Source of the DNA: Nitrospiraceae bacterium | Lineage (GTDB): Bacteria; Nitrospirota; Nitrospiria; Nitrospirales; Nitrospiraceae | Direction: 5' to 3' | NCBI GenBank assembly: GCA_014379455.1 | Contig: JACMLT010000011.1 | Coordinates: forward strand, 1 to 35,492 | Length of the DNA: 35,492 nucleotides | Part shown: piece after piece, positions 18,278-27,961 of the stretch | Position numbering within the stretch: the stretch's first letter is position 1 | Layout of the letters: every line of letters starts with the position of its first letter | Notes under the pieces: generated by a model | Databases searched by the model: none | What the model saw: the letters and a program-made list of their open reading frames with translations, nothing else | Told to the model about the DNA's origin: nothing | Made by a program: the position numbers and the translations under genes

Positions 18278-18592
18278 GGTGAGCAATCGAATCCCCCTGA
18301 GCCACGGTTCTTAAGACGGCGCCCGCACAATACGCCTATCGTGGATAAACTCTCGCATCATGGCGTCGCACCGTTACGCCTGGCACAAGAGCACGTTACA
18401 GATTTGTTAACTTCTTCCTCATCAGAGACAGCCCGCGCGACAGAACGCACTCTCTCTTCGCGTATTTCAAGGATCACCTCCCCCTCTCTCCCATTCATGC
18501 ACGTTCCCAACACGTGTTACACAAAATTGATCTGCCCTTGATCGTCTGGTGCCTAAGACGTTGTATATGTACACCACAGGGAGGTGACGCCG

Positions 18593-19015
18593 ATGCCGAC
18601 CATAAACTCATCGAATCATTCTTCGAGAAATGTTCCGTCGAATCGCCCGAGCATCCATATGCGGAAGAACACGAATTACGCGGATCTTCAGAAGGAACTC
18701 AATAGACTTCGTGCAGTGCTCGCACACGAAACCATGATTTCCTCTCTCATCACGACAGAGCCAGAACTCTTCCCTGACCCGATCGACCAGGCCGCCTCCG
18801 AACATGAAATCGATATCGCATTGTCCGTAAATCTGCTCGCCATCGAAAAGCTCCGCCGGATCGAGCGGGCACTCACATCTCTCCATACACGTTCTTACGG
18901 AATCTGTTCCCGCTGCAGTCGCGAGATCCCCTATGCCAGACTCAAAGTGCAACCCGATTCGCTCCACTGCGTCCCCTGTCTCACCGTCATCGAGCAAACA
19001 TCGACCAGAAATTAA
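18593..19015 (+). CDS. DksA/TraR-type C4 zinc-finger protein
   Basis: ALTSLHTRSYGICSRCSREIPYARLKVQPDSLHCVPCLTVIEQ; RBS GGGAGGTGACGCCG. Confidence 0.8.
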   Translation: MPTINSSNHSSRNVPSNRPSIHMRKNTNYADLQKELNRLRAVLAHETMISSLITTEPELFPDPIDQAASEHEIDIALSVNLLAIEKLRRIERALTSLHTRSYGICSRCSREIPYARLKVQPDSLHCVPCLTVIEQTSTRN

Positions 19016-19095
19016 GCAATGCCAAACACCCTTCCCACTACCCTGCCCGCACCTCGGAGCCCAAGTACGTCCCCCTCGCGTACCTGCCTCCCCGC

Positions 19096-19128
19096 GCTTG
19101 TCCCTTCCTGCCAGGAAAAGGGACAAGC
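19096..19128 (+). terminator. Hairpin between dksA-like gene and the probable deacetylase start (terminator/attenuator candidate)
   Basis: GCTTGTCCCTTCCTGCCAGGAAAAGGGACAAGC, strong inverted repeat. Confidence 0.5.
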
Positions 19129-19159
19129 CCCGGGCTGCGATTTCTTCAAGGAGACCGCC

Positions 19160-20098
19160 TTGCAAGGTATTCGCACACAACCGCGCCATATTGTAACCTT
19201 CGATCTCGAAGAGCATTTTCACGCATCGCGATTCGACTCTCCCATGTGTCGGCGTCATTGGTCATCATTCCCGAGCCGGATACAAGAGAACATCGAGCAA
19301 ATCCTCGAGTCGTTGGCTCACCACTCAACGAAAGCCACGTTTTTTGCGCTCGGGTGGCTGGCAGAGCAACACCCGTCGATCATTCGCATGGTCTCGGCAG
19401 CTGGTCATGAAATTGCCTGCCTCGGCTACGGGCATGAGTTGGTCGCCGCGCAAACCCCGCAAGGTTTTCGACAGGACATTCATCGAGCCAAAGGTATCCT
19501 GGAGGATATTACGGGACACCAGGTCGTCGGATTCCGTGCACCGAGCCTGAGCATCACCGCACACACACCGTGGGCCTTGCCGATCGTGGCCGAAGAAGGT
19601 TTTCTGTACGACAGCAGCGTGCTTCCCATCGTGCATGATCTGGCAGGAATTCCTGGCGCAAACCGATGGATTCACCGGATTTGCTGGGAAGAACGCAGTC
19701 TGTGGGAAATCCCACCCTCCACGCTGAATGTTGGAGGGTTCCGCATGGTCATAGGAGGCGGTGGGTACCTTCGAGCTCTCAACTACCCGGTGCTGAAATC
19801 CTTTCTTTCACGAATTGAAGCCCTCGACCAACCGATCGTCGTCTATATGCGGTCGTGGGAGATCGACACCACGCAGCCGCGCATGCGAGACACGTGGCTT
19901 TCCGAGTTCCGTCACTACGTGAATCTCAACAAGACGGCTGACCGGCTTCACCAGCTGCTAGCGGATTTTCAGTTCGGACCTATCCGTGAGGTTGTCCTCC
20001 CCATTCGTGAGCAGATTCGGAGCACCTCGGTACAGGCAGTTCCTGATTCAGCCACAGGCGACCGCCTGATTGGGCCTCCACAAATTACAATCATGTAA
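19160..20098 (+). CDS. Polysaccharide deacetylase (NodB-like; similar to exosortase/PEP-CTERM-locus deacetylases)
   Basis: HIVTFDLEEHFHASRF...KATFFALGWLAEQHPSIIRMVSAAGHEIACLGYGHELV...GHQVVGFRAPSLSI...EEGFLYDSSVLPI; TTG start preceded by AAGGAGA. ORF track opens at 19019. Confidence 0.85.
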   Translation: MQGIRTQPRHIVTFDLEEHFHASRFDSPMCRRHWSSFPSRIQENIEQILESLAHHSTKATFFALGWLAEQHPSIIRMVSAAGHEIACLGYGHELVAAQTPQGFRQDIHRAKGILEDITGHQVVGFRAPSLSITAHTPWALPIVAEEGFLYDSSVLPIVHDLAGIPGANRWIHRICWEERSLWEIPPSTLNVGGFRMVIGGGGYLRALNYPVLKSFLSRIEALDQPIVVYMRSWEIDTTQPRMRDTWLSEFRHYVNLNKTADRLHQLLADFQFGPIREVVLPIREQIRSTSVQAVPDSATGDRLIGPPQITIM

Positions 20099-20110
20099 CA
20101 AGGAGAGACT

Positions 20111-20398
20111 ATGCGATGCACCCGCTGTGCCGGCCTCAGAGTGTCGGAGATCATCTACGAGGGAGGAAACAGAATCCCCGCCCTGCGATGTGTCCATTGC
20201 GGGGACGTCGTCGACCACGTCATCGCCTTCAACCGCCAACGCCTCTCGCATCAAAAGCCGAGGCGAGCCCGAATGCACATCTACCGAAAAGTTCGGTGGA
20301 AGCAGAACCAGCACGCCACATGGCCTAGCTCAAGCACAGGGCAAGAGATTGATTCCGAAGGACGTCAACCTGAGGAGACGTCAATTCCCGCTCTTTAA
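20111..20398 (+). CDS. Zinc-ribbon small protein
   Basis: MRCTRCAGLRVSEIIYEGGNRIPALRCVHCGDVVDHVIAFNRQ; RBS AAGGAGAG. Confidence 0.65.
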   Translation: MRCTRCAGLRVSEIIYEGGNRIPALRCVHCGDVVDHVIAFNRQRLSHQKPRRARMHIYRKVRWKQNQHATWPSSSTGQEIDSEGRQPEETSIPAL

Positions 20399-20737
20399 CG
20401 CTGGAGGACTCACACGCATGAGGTGGGTCGTATAGGAGGTTCGAATATGCTCCTTCTCGCTTTCCGGGCCTCGCACCTGTAACCAGACAGCACCGTCTTT
20501 CGGCTCAGAGACAAGCATGAACATCAACTGCAGAGAGTGTTGCCCCTCGAACACGATATAATCGGCGATGCGCCGGATGAGCAGTTCCGAGCGGCGGAAT
20601 TTGAAGGCATACCCGTCCTCGATCTCTTGAATCTCCGCCACATACTTGAAAAGGCTCGTCACCAGCATTTCACGGCGTAGCGCGAGCGCCGAATCTGGGG
20701 GATATGCCGCCAGGGGATGAGTTGTATGGCTGCGCAT
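20381..20737 (-). CDS. Hypothetical protein
   Basis: 118-aa ORF with regular composition (LVTSLFKYVAEIQEIEDGYAFKFRRSELLIRRIADYIVFEGQHSLQLMFMLVSEPKDGAVWLQVRG). Confidence 0.6.
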   Translation of the reverse strand: MRSHTTHPLAAYPPDSALALRREMLVTSLFKYVAEIQEIEDGYAFKFRRSELLIRRIADYIVFEGQHSLQLMFMLVSEPKDGAVWLQVRGPESEKEHIRTSYTTHLMRVSPPALKSGN

Positions 20738-20748
20738 GATCTATTCTC

Positions 20749-20781
20749 GGCGTGCGCGCCGATCATTCCGGCGCGCACGCC
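20749..20781. other. Perfect 13-bp inverted repeat immediately upstream of the 20737 start codon
   Basis: GGCGTGCGCGCCG-ATCATTC-CGGCGCGCACGCC. Confidence 0.7.
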
Positions 20782-20937
20782 ACGTTGCGTGAACGAGAGA
20801 GACCTAGTTCACACATCCTCCCGCTCACACCACCTCGGCATCTTGAGTCTCGTGATCTCGATGCGGTTGCATGACTCAGGGGTTTCGCGCGCGGCCCCTC
20901 AATTGAGAGGTGTCCGAGGAACCGCGCGCCTCGGTCT

Positions 20938-22914
20938 TCAGCTGCCGATCTTACCGCCGTCGTCCTTCGTGATCACGATGCAGGACGAGCGGGGTCGCCC
21001 ACCTGACGCACCATCTGGCCAGGAACTGAACTCCTTCGGATTCGCCGGATTGCCCGGCGTATCGTCGGGCCGCTCGCCCGGATGCTGGATGCCGACGAAC
21101 ATGGTTTCCTCGTCGGGCGTGACAAACACGCCGGTGATCTCGCACTGTTTAGGTCCGACCAAAAATCTCCGCGTCTCTCGCGTGGTGGGATCCGCACACA
21201 GCATCTGGTTATTGCCGAATCCGGCATAGGCGCCGGCGTTGATGGTCGAAGTCGACACGTCGGTCTGAATCCAGATTCGACCGCTCGGCGCCACGTAGAT
21301 ACCGTCGGGTGAGCCATACTTGTCGCCGATGATCGTGGCCCCATGGGACGCATTTGTCGGGTCGCCGCCGAGGGCGAAGATGTCCCATCCGAACGTTGGC
21401 TCCGAGAAGTCGTTGCCGTAGAACCAGCGGATGATGTGGCCATAGACATTGTTCACGCGTGGATTGGCGGTATCTACGGGTGGCCTGGCTGAGCCGGCGA
21501 CAGTGGAGCCGTCAGTGTTGTTGACCGACGGCGGGGTCGTGCCGCGCCGGTTGTTGTTGGTCAGCGTGGCGATCGCGGTGAGCGACTCGGGACAGGTATC
21601 GATCCAGTCTGGCCGGTCCTTCATGGTGGCGCCGTCTGCGTCAGCCGCGCCGCGCGAGTGGTTGTGGTTGTGGTTGAGCGACCAGCCCCCGGCCGCTAGA
21701 GCAGGATTGCTGGGCGTCAACGGTAGCCACTCACCGGAGCCGTCCGCGTTGAATTTTGCCACGTAGAGGATGCCGTCGTCGAGCGGGTTGATCCCCAGGA
21801 AACGCGCCTGGCGCCAGGGCTTGTTCGAGACGTAGCGGTAGATGTATTCGTTACGTTCGTCGTCGCCCATGTAGACCACGACTTTGCCATCCTTAGTCTC
21901 TTGGACCCACGCGCCCTCATGCTTCAACCGGCCAAGCGCAGTGCGCTTCACAGGAGTCGAGTTCGGCTTGAACGGATCGATTTCCACCACCCAGCCGAAG
22001 CGGTTCGGCTCGTTCGGCTCGGCATCGACTTGAAACCGCGAATCGGTCGTGTGCCAGAGATAGCCGAAACCGGCGGCATTGATGCCATAACGCTTTTCCA
22101 GATTCGTCTGGGGACCGTTCTTGCGGAAGTAGCCGTTGAAGTTTTCTTCGCATGCGAGGTATGTACCCCAGGGCGTAAATCCCATGGCGCAATTGTTCAG
22201 CGTCCCGAGCACCCTTTCTCCTGTCGGATCCGCGGTGGTCCGGAGCCTTGCATCTCCCGCAGCCGGGCCGCCGATTTTGATCGGAGTCATGCCGGTGATG
22301 CGTCGGGCAAACGGCGACGGGCGGACGACATCCCACTCGCCCCGTCTTCTCCGCCGGTCCCATGGAAATCCGCTCCGCTTGGTGATCTCGATGATCGAGA
22401 CACCGTGGGCATTGAGACACTTGCTGGTTTTCTCCTGGTCCCAGTTGGCGATACCGTCCTTAAACAGCAGGCCGTCGTCGGTATACTCATTGTTCTGCAC
22501 AAGCAGCCCGCGCTGGGAGCCCAGAATAGGGAAATACACCATGCCGTCGTTGTTCATACCCCACTGCCGAGCCTGGTCCGCGGCACTGTTGCTGGCGTCC
22601 TGTTTGAAGGCCGGCCCGTTCGACACAGGGTCGCCCCAGGAGATCAGCACGTCCGCCTTGTACCCCGGCGGCACGACGACGGTGTCGGCGTCCGAAACCG
22701 GGATGCCCTGAAAACCGAGGAGTGGCTGGTTCTGCACCTGGGCGGAAGCAGGGACGGCCCTTAGGAGTGCATCGACGCCGCCGAGTGACAGAAACGCCGC
22801 AGTAGCGAGACCCTTACTTATCAACCCCCGCCTGGACACACGGGCGTCGAGCACGTCTTGGAAGGCTTCGTTCCCCGACGTGTTGCAACCATTTTCATCA
22901 TCGATGTTCTTCAT
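20938..22914 (-). CDS. PhoX-family (DUF839) protein with Tat-like signal
   Basis: VSRRGLISKGLATAAFLSLGGVDALL; DTVVVPPGYKADVLISWGDPV...NNDGMVYFPI...NNCAMGFTPWGTYLACEENFNGYF...HEGAWVQETKDGKVVVYMGDDERNEYIYRYV. Confidence 0.9.
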   Translation of the reverse strand: MKNIDDENGCNTSGNEAFQDVLDARVSRRGLISKGLATAAFLSLGGVDALLRAVPASAQVQNQPLLGFQGIPVSDADTVVVPPGYKADVLISWGDPVSNGPAFKQDASNSAADQARQWGMNNDGMVYFPILGSQRGLLVQNNEYTDDGLLFKDGIANWDQEKTSKCLNAHGVSIIEITKRSGFPWDRRRRRGEWDVVRPSPFARRITGMTPIKIGGPAAGDARLRTTADPTGERVLGTLNNCAMGFTPWGTYLACEENFNGYFRKNGPQTNLEKRYGINAAGFGYLWHTTDSRFQVDAEPNEPNRFGWVVEIDPFKPNSTPVKRTALGRLKHEGAWVQETKDGKVVVYMGDDERNEYIYRYVSNKPWRQARFLGINPLDDGILYVAKFNADGSGEWLPLTPSNPALAAGGWSLNHNHNHSRGAADADGATMKDRPDWIDTCPESLTAIATLTNNNRRGTTPPSVNNTDGSTVAGSARPPVDTANPRVNNVYGHIIRWFYGNDFSEPTFGWDIFALGGDPTNASHGATIIGDKYGSPDGIYVAPSGRIWIQTDVSTSTINAGAYAGFGNNQMLCADPTTRETRRFLVGPKQCEITGVFVTPDEETMFVGIQHPGERPDDTPGNPANPKEFSSWPDGASGGRPRSSCIVITKDDGGKIGS

Positions 22915-23559
22915 GAATGTCTCCTTATCTTATGAATGAGGGGCAATTGATCGTTATATGGCGACCCAAACCAAATTGCCCAGGACTCACAGAGGCCGCA
23001 AAGTCCCAATTGATGGACCGTGCCGCAATCGGGGCAATCAGATCCTTGTCGTCGCTGAAAGGCTCAATAATTTTACCCACTTGCTGATTCTCGTCGTCAC
23101 TCCTACTTTTTCACATTTCCTCACCACTCCGGACGACATCAGCAATAGCGAGCGCGGCGCGATGTGTATCGGCATAGGTGGTAGATTGACTGCTGTTGAT
23201 TCATACCGTACTGTCATGAGCGCTCCTCCCCTTGTCGCATGCGTACAGTGCAGCGGACGGTGGCTCGCAGACGAGGAAGAACCAAATGTCTCTCATACTT
23301 CCAGCGGTTGCACTTGATGCCGCGTCACGGGAACGGTTCGAAGACGCTGCAGTCATCTCCTTTCCGTCTCGTTCTCGGCCCCCTTACATGATGCACTGTC
23401 ACAGAAGTCTGTTACGAATTGATCTGCCTATCCTCAAAATCTCGTAACAACGACGTTAAGAGATGATTGATTCCCGATAATCAGCGAATCGAACAGGCAT
23501 TTGCATTGACTTGGCGAGGAAGAGTAGGGTTGACGAAGTCGTCAGACGGAGATTCGTTC

Positions 23560-23982
23560 ATGAGACACGTACGGATACGCGCTATTCTTTGTTCGCTTGT
23601 GTGTTGTTTCCCACTGACCCTCTGTGTGCTCGGTCTTCTCACGGCCTGTGTCTCGGTCCCCGATAATCCGGAATGGATCCGTGTCGGTGTGACGACGAAG
23701 GACGAGGTGATCACACGATACGGGCAACCTGATTTGGTGATCGCGTCCCCGGGCGGGGACACCGCCGTCTACCGCCCGACCGCGTCCGGACCGTCCATCC
23801 CGCGAGTCGAAATTCCCACCGCCCAAGCCGCCCCATCCGGGGAGACCATGACCCGCATGAAGACGATTGACCCGGGTCTACACGCCAGAGATCTGAATAG
23901 GGAGACGGAAGCGCGGTTGCAGCCAGAAATTCGCATACGTTACGATGCTCGGGGCGTTGTTCAGGAGGTGTCTTCCCCTTAA
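23560..23982 (+). CDS. Lipoprotein, SmpA/BamE-like
   Basis: LCVLGLLTACVSVPDNPEWIRVGVTTKDEVITRYGQPDLVI; lipobox LTAC. Confidence 0.65.
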   Translation: MRHVRIRAILCSLVCCFPLTLCVLGLLTACVSVPDNPEWIRVGVTTKDEVITRYGQPDLVIASPGGDTAVYRPTASGPSIPRVEIPTAQAAPSGETMTRMKTIDPGLHARDLNRETEARLQPEIRIRYDARGVVQEVSSP

Positions 23983-24075
23983 TCCATCTGATTCTGAGTT
24001 GTTCCTGTCAGGGCCACGCATAGTCTCATTGCCTACGGACCAGGACGGGTTGAGATAACGCCTCACGGAAAGAAC

Positions 24076-25203
24076 ATGACTTCTTCGATGCACACGTCTT
24101 CTGTCACGTCACTGACGATCAATAAAGGCACCTGTTATGCCGTATTTGCCTACGATATCGGGTGGTCGATCGACTTGGAGGACGTCAATCGTCGGATTAC
24201 AGCTGACAGAGAGCGCAGCCGTCTCCGGCATAAGACGAGATCTCCGCAATATTTCGAATACCGGCCGGCGCCGCTACGCCTCATGCAAGAAGGAGGGAGC
24301 CTCTCAGTCGGCTCGTATCGATCAAGTCCTACCGTCGAAGTCATGGTGTATGACTTCGGCGCCGTGACCATCACCTACCGGTTCACGCTGGACGGTCCCT
24401 TTGAAGGCCTGCTCGAACTCAGCGAGTCGCTCTACGAGAACGAGCCCTTACTCACGGAATCACGCAAGCGGGTCGAGCAGCTCGTTGAGGCGATTCATCC
24501 GTCGATCGAACGGCCCAAGATCGCGAAGGAGGTGGAGGATTACATCATCTTCTCAATTGAATCCTATTCGCCAGAGCAATCGCTCCCACTCTGGACCAGC
24601 CGAGAGACCGAACTGGCGCAGGTGCTTCGCGGCGAACGGACGCCGCTCGCAGACCAAGAAATTCAAGATGCCACGTCCTGCCGCATTTCGTACGGTATCG
24701 GGGACGCCGCTCTCATCGACTGGCACTCAACCGTGATCTTTGGAAACGAGATGGACGATGTGCGAGCCGTACTGGAATTTGCCAATGTGGAGCTTTTGGA
24801 AATGCGGATGCTCGACGAACAGCTCGATACGGCGCTGAACGAGGGGTACGCCACGCTCGCTCGAAAACCACGCCTGCTGCCGCTCCCCGGTCTGCACGAC
24901 AAAGACACCACGCATATCGCGCAATTGCAAGTCGACGGCGCGCTCCTGTTCGAGCGAGTGACGAACACCTTGAAGCTGTTAGGCGACCAGTACCTGGCGC
25001 GCGTCTATCGCCTCGCCTCCCAACGTTTCCACCTAGAAGCCTGGGATGCGAGCATTCTGCGCAAACTGGAGACGTTGGAAAGCATCTACAGCAAGATGTC
25101 GGACCGCACGACCACCCGCCGCATGGAAGTGCTTGAATGGATCATCATCGTCCTGATCACCGTCTCGATCGCAGTCTCATTCTTTCCGATGGGAGGGCAC
25201 TGA
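24076..25203 (+). CDS. RMD1/YagE-like (DUF155) protein with C-terminal TM helix
   Basis: EVMVYDFGAVTITYRF...ANVELLEMRMLDEQLD...RVYRLASQRFHLEAWDASILRKLETLESIYSKMSDRTTTRRMEVLEWIIIVLITVSIAVSF. Confidence 0.75.
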   Translation: MTSSMHTSSVTSLTINKGTCYAVFAYDIGWSIDLEDVNRRITADRERSRLRHKTRSPQYFEYRPAPLRLMQEGGSLSVGSYRSSPTVEVMVYDFGAVTITYRFTLDGPFEGLLELSESLYENEPLLTESRKRVEQLVEAIHPSIERPKIAKEVEDYIIFSIESYSPEQSLPLWTSRETELAQVLRGERTPLADQEIQDATSCRISYGIGDAALIDWHSTVIFGNEMDDVRAVLEFANVELLEMRMLDEQLDTALNEGYATLARKPRLLPLPGLHDKDTTHIAQLQVDGALLFERVTNTLKLLGDQYLARVYRLASQRFHLEAWDASILRKLETLESIYSKMSDRTTTRRMEVLEWIIIVLITVSIAVSFFPMGGH

Positions 25204-25462
25204 GGGAGATACCGTGTCAACGGTCAATCGAAGAACTGCCGGTGCGCTTTCTCAGAAGCGTTTCATGTGTGACGATTCGTCGAAAAATCGCGCCCCCACG
25301 CGAGACAGGTGCGCTGAGCCGTGAGGGAGGAGTGGGCATCCTGGACACAGGGTGTAGGAAGACTGAGCTGTGAACCCATCTATCGTCAGGCTTGTCGCTG
25401 CGGCTATCGGCCTGTCTGCGGACGGGCCGTAGAAGTCTTCCTGAATAATGCGGGCTCGTCTC

Positions 25463-26125
25463 TCATTTCTGCACCGCCATGTGCCGGATAATCTTGCCTT
25501 CCACCATATACACGACGAGTTCAGCGATGTTCGTCGCATGGTCGGCGATCCGCTCGTAATACTTGCCGATGAACGTGAGGCGGGTCGCCCGCGTGATGGC
25601 CCGTGAATCTTCCAGCATGAACGAGACGAGTTCTCTGAAGAGTTGCCCCGTGAGGTCATCGACAAAACCGTCGTCCTGACAAACTTTTCGCGCCAATTCG
25701 GCATCGCGATTCACAAAGGCATCCAGACACTCTTTAACCATCCTGCTCGTCCACTCAGCCATTCTCGGAATATCGATATAGGGTTTGAGCTGAGGTTCTT
25801 CGTTCAACTCGATCACCCGTTCGGCGATATTTTCTGCCAGGTCGCTCATTCGTTCCAGTTCCGTGGAGATCTTCATGGCCGTCGTAATAAATCGGAGATC
25901 GCCGGCCCTCGGATGGTGGAGCGCCAGGAGCTTTAGACACGCCTCGTCGATTTCGAGGTCCAGCATGTTGATCAGCATGTCATTTTCGACGACTCGAATC
26001 GCCAGGTCCACATTGCGCTCGGTCAACGCTTGCAAGACGTCCTGCAATTGAGATTCAACTGAGCCTCCCATCAGCAAGACTTTCTTTTTGATCTCGTTCA
26101 GCTCGACATCGAAATATCGTTCCAT
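25463..26125 (-). CDS. phoU: Phosphate transport system regulatory protein PhoU
   Basis: MERYFDVELNEIKKKVLLMGGSVESQLQDVLQALTERNVDLAIRVVENDMLINMLDLEIDEACLKLLALHHPRAGDLRFITTAMKISTELERMSDLAENIAER. Confidence 0.93.
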   Translation of the reverse strand: MERYFDVELNEIKKKVLLMGGSVESQLQDVLQALTERNVDLAIRVVENDMLINMLDLEIDEACLKLLALHHPRAGDLRFITTAMKISTELERMSDLAENIAERVIELNEEPQLKPYIDIPRMAEWTSRMVKECLDAFVNRDAELARKVCQDDGFVDDLTGQLFRELVSFMLEDSRAITRATRLTFIGKYYERIADHATNIAELVVYMVEGKIIRHMAVQK

Positions 26126-26161
26126 CGCTGCCTCCGGGTAAGCGTAACCTCAATCGACCGG

Positions 26162-27850
26162 TTACCTATCGTGATTGGTTCTCCATACGTCAAGGAATGC
26201 TGAAAACTTGTCTCTCACCAGGACGCGCTCGTCGGCTACCTTATCGAGGAACTCTGACAGACGACGGGATTTCTGAACCGTATAGATGGTCACGGCTATC
26301 GTCGGGATCAGGATGACCAGAAAAATAAGGAACTTTCTTGCGAACGGACCATCGGCCTCGGCGATCAAATTCATGCCCAGAAATCCCGTCGTTGCCATGC
26401 CGATCAAACCAACCGTGGTCACGACGGTCAGACGCACCATCGTCTCTCCCTGTCGGCGCAGCACATCGCTGTCGAGATACTGACTCATATCCTCAATGGC
26501 TTCCCGGACCTCGGCATACAATTGGGCCGTTCCAAGATGCCGATTCGTCATGCGAAACAGTTCCTTCACCTGGGTATGTTCCGACACATCGTGGAACCAG
26601 TACCGATGGGTGAACCGCAGGAACACGCCGAGAATCTGTCGGGTCACGCGCTGGAAATTTCTGACTGATTCCAGGCTGCCAGGGTCCAGCCGGTTCAGTG
26701 CATCGACCAGGCGGTCGGCCAACATCAGCATAGCCGCCTTATGAAAGTGGCAAATCAGAAACAACATAAAATACTCGTGACGGAACTGCTCGAGACCTGT
26801 CTTCCGAGTGACCAAAAACCGCTCGCTGCGATCGCTCACTTCCGTGAACACGCGTCCGCTGCAGATGAAGCGGGTCCCCGGGCGCTCCCGGTCTTTTTCG
26901 TTCCAGTAACGATCATAGAAAAAGCGATCTTCAAAATCTGACAGATGCTGCTCGGAATAGGGCAGAGAGTCTAACGGGTCCGGCGCAGCGGCGAGCCCCA
27001 ACCGAATGAAGTCCCCGCGAGTCAGCGCAGCGGGATTGTCAATCGTCAGATAGGCCATCAACGGCAACAGGTGAGACTCGATCTGCCGATAGCGGATGAG
27101 GCCGGGCTTGCCTGAATGGTGGTGCACCAGCGGTTCGAGCAGAAACTCCCAGTGAGAGGCGATACACGGCGCTCGGTACTGGCACGCAAAGGACAAATAT
27201 TTCTCCTTGTGCTCGTAGTCGGACACCGCCAGCACTGTGCCATCCTTGGCGAGCCATTCCGCCTTTTTCAGACAGTGGCCACCGTGCCCTTCTGGCTCCC
27301 AATACGTGGGATATCCTCTCGCGAAACGAAGCATGGTGTCCTCTACCCAGGTCAGCGGGAGATCGTCGGCGAAAATTTCCATGGCCAGGATGACGATGTC
27401 AATGTCGTAGAAAAAATACAAATCCACATGCGCTACTCCGAACGTGATCGGTACCGCTCTGGGATCGGGGTAGGTCATCCGCACGTTGGCAATATCGGTG
27501 CGTCGGAACACGCGAATCGGCGATTCCTGATTGATGCCAGTCCCGCGACTGGTGCCCTCGCCGTAGAGGAATCGCTGGACGGAGGGTAGGAATGTGATGA
27601 ATTCGCTATAGTGGCGTTCCTGAAACAGGGCCGGATCGCCGGTAAACTCGTCCTCGACCTCTCGCCAAAGGCTGTCCTGTGTCTGAATAAAGTCGCAATG
27701 GTTCTGGATTGGTTTATCATCACGAATCGGCATCAGCTGCAGAGGCCAGAGTACAATCTGTCTGAAATGCCTCACGACTTGGCCTGGATCGGCAGAAATG
27801 GGGTCCTGCATGCGTACTGCGCTAGTCTGTGAATGGTAATTACTGTTCAT
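26162..27850 (-). CDS. CorA-like membrane protein with long N-terminal domain
   Basis: C-terminal TM pair with TTVGLIGMATTGFLGMNLIAEADGPFARKFLIFLVILIPTIAVTIY containing a GMN motif; long soluble N-terminus. Start codon uncertain (27883, 27850 or 27811). Confidence 0.75.
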   Translation of the reverse strand: MNSNYHSQTSAVRMQDPISADPGQVVRHFRQIVLWPLQLMPIRDDKPIQNHCDFIQTQDSLWREVEDEFTGDPALFQERHYSEFITFLPSVQRFLYGEGTSRGTGINQESPIRVFRRTDIANVRMTYPDPRAVPITFGVAHVDLYFFYDIDIVILAMEIFADDLPLTWVEDTMLRFARGYPTYWEPEGHGGHCLKKAEWLAKDGTVLAVSDYEHKEKYLSFACQYRAPCIASHWEFLLEPLVHHHSGKPGLIRYRQIESHLLPLMAYLTIDNPAALTRGDFIRLGLAAAPDPLDSLPYSEQHLSDFEDRFFYDRYWNEKDRERPGTRFICSGRVFTEVSDRSERFLVTRKTGLEQFRHEYFMLFLICHFHKAAMLMLADRLVDALNRLDPGSLESVRNFQRVTRQILGVFLRFTHRYWFHDVSEHTQVKELFRMTNRHLGTAQLYAEVREAIEDMSQYLDSDVLRRQGETMVRLTVVTTVGLIGMATTGFLGMNLIAEADGPFARKFLIFLVILIPTIAVTIYTVQKSRRLSEFLDKVADERVLVRDKFSAFLDVWRTNHDR

Positions 27851-27961
27851 TTCACTGTTTAGAAATTTAATGGTGTAGTACAAGCCTTAGCGTCGTGATA
27901 ATCGTATGTCATGCCGCCACCGTAGCGTGCTTCTGGATGTCACATATCTTCAAGCAATCCC

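Noticed and set aside
21901-22764. 287-aa and other plus-strand ORFs over 20.9-22.9 kb
   Set aside because: Antisense shadows of the PhoX-family gene; no recognisable domains.
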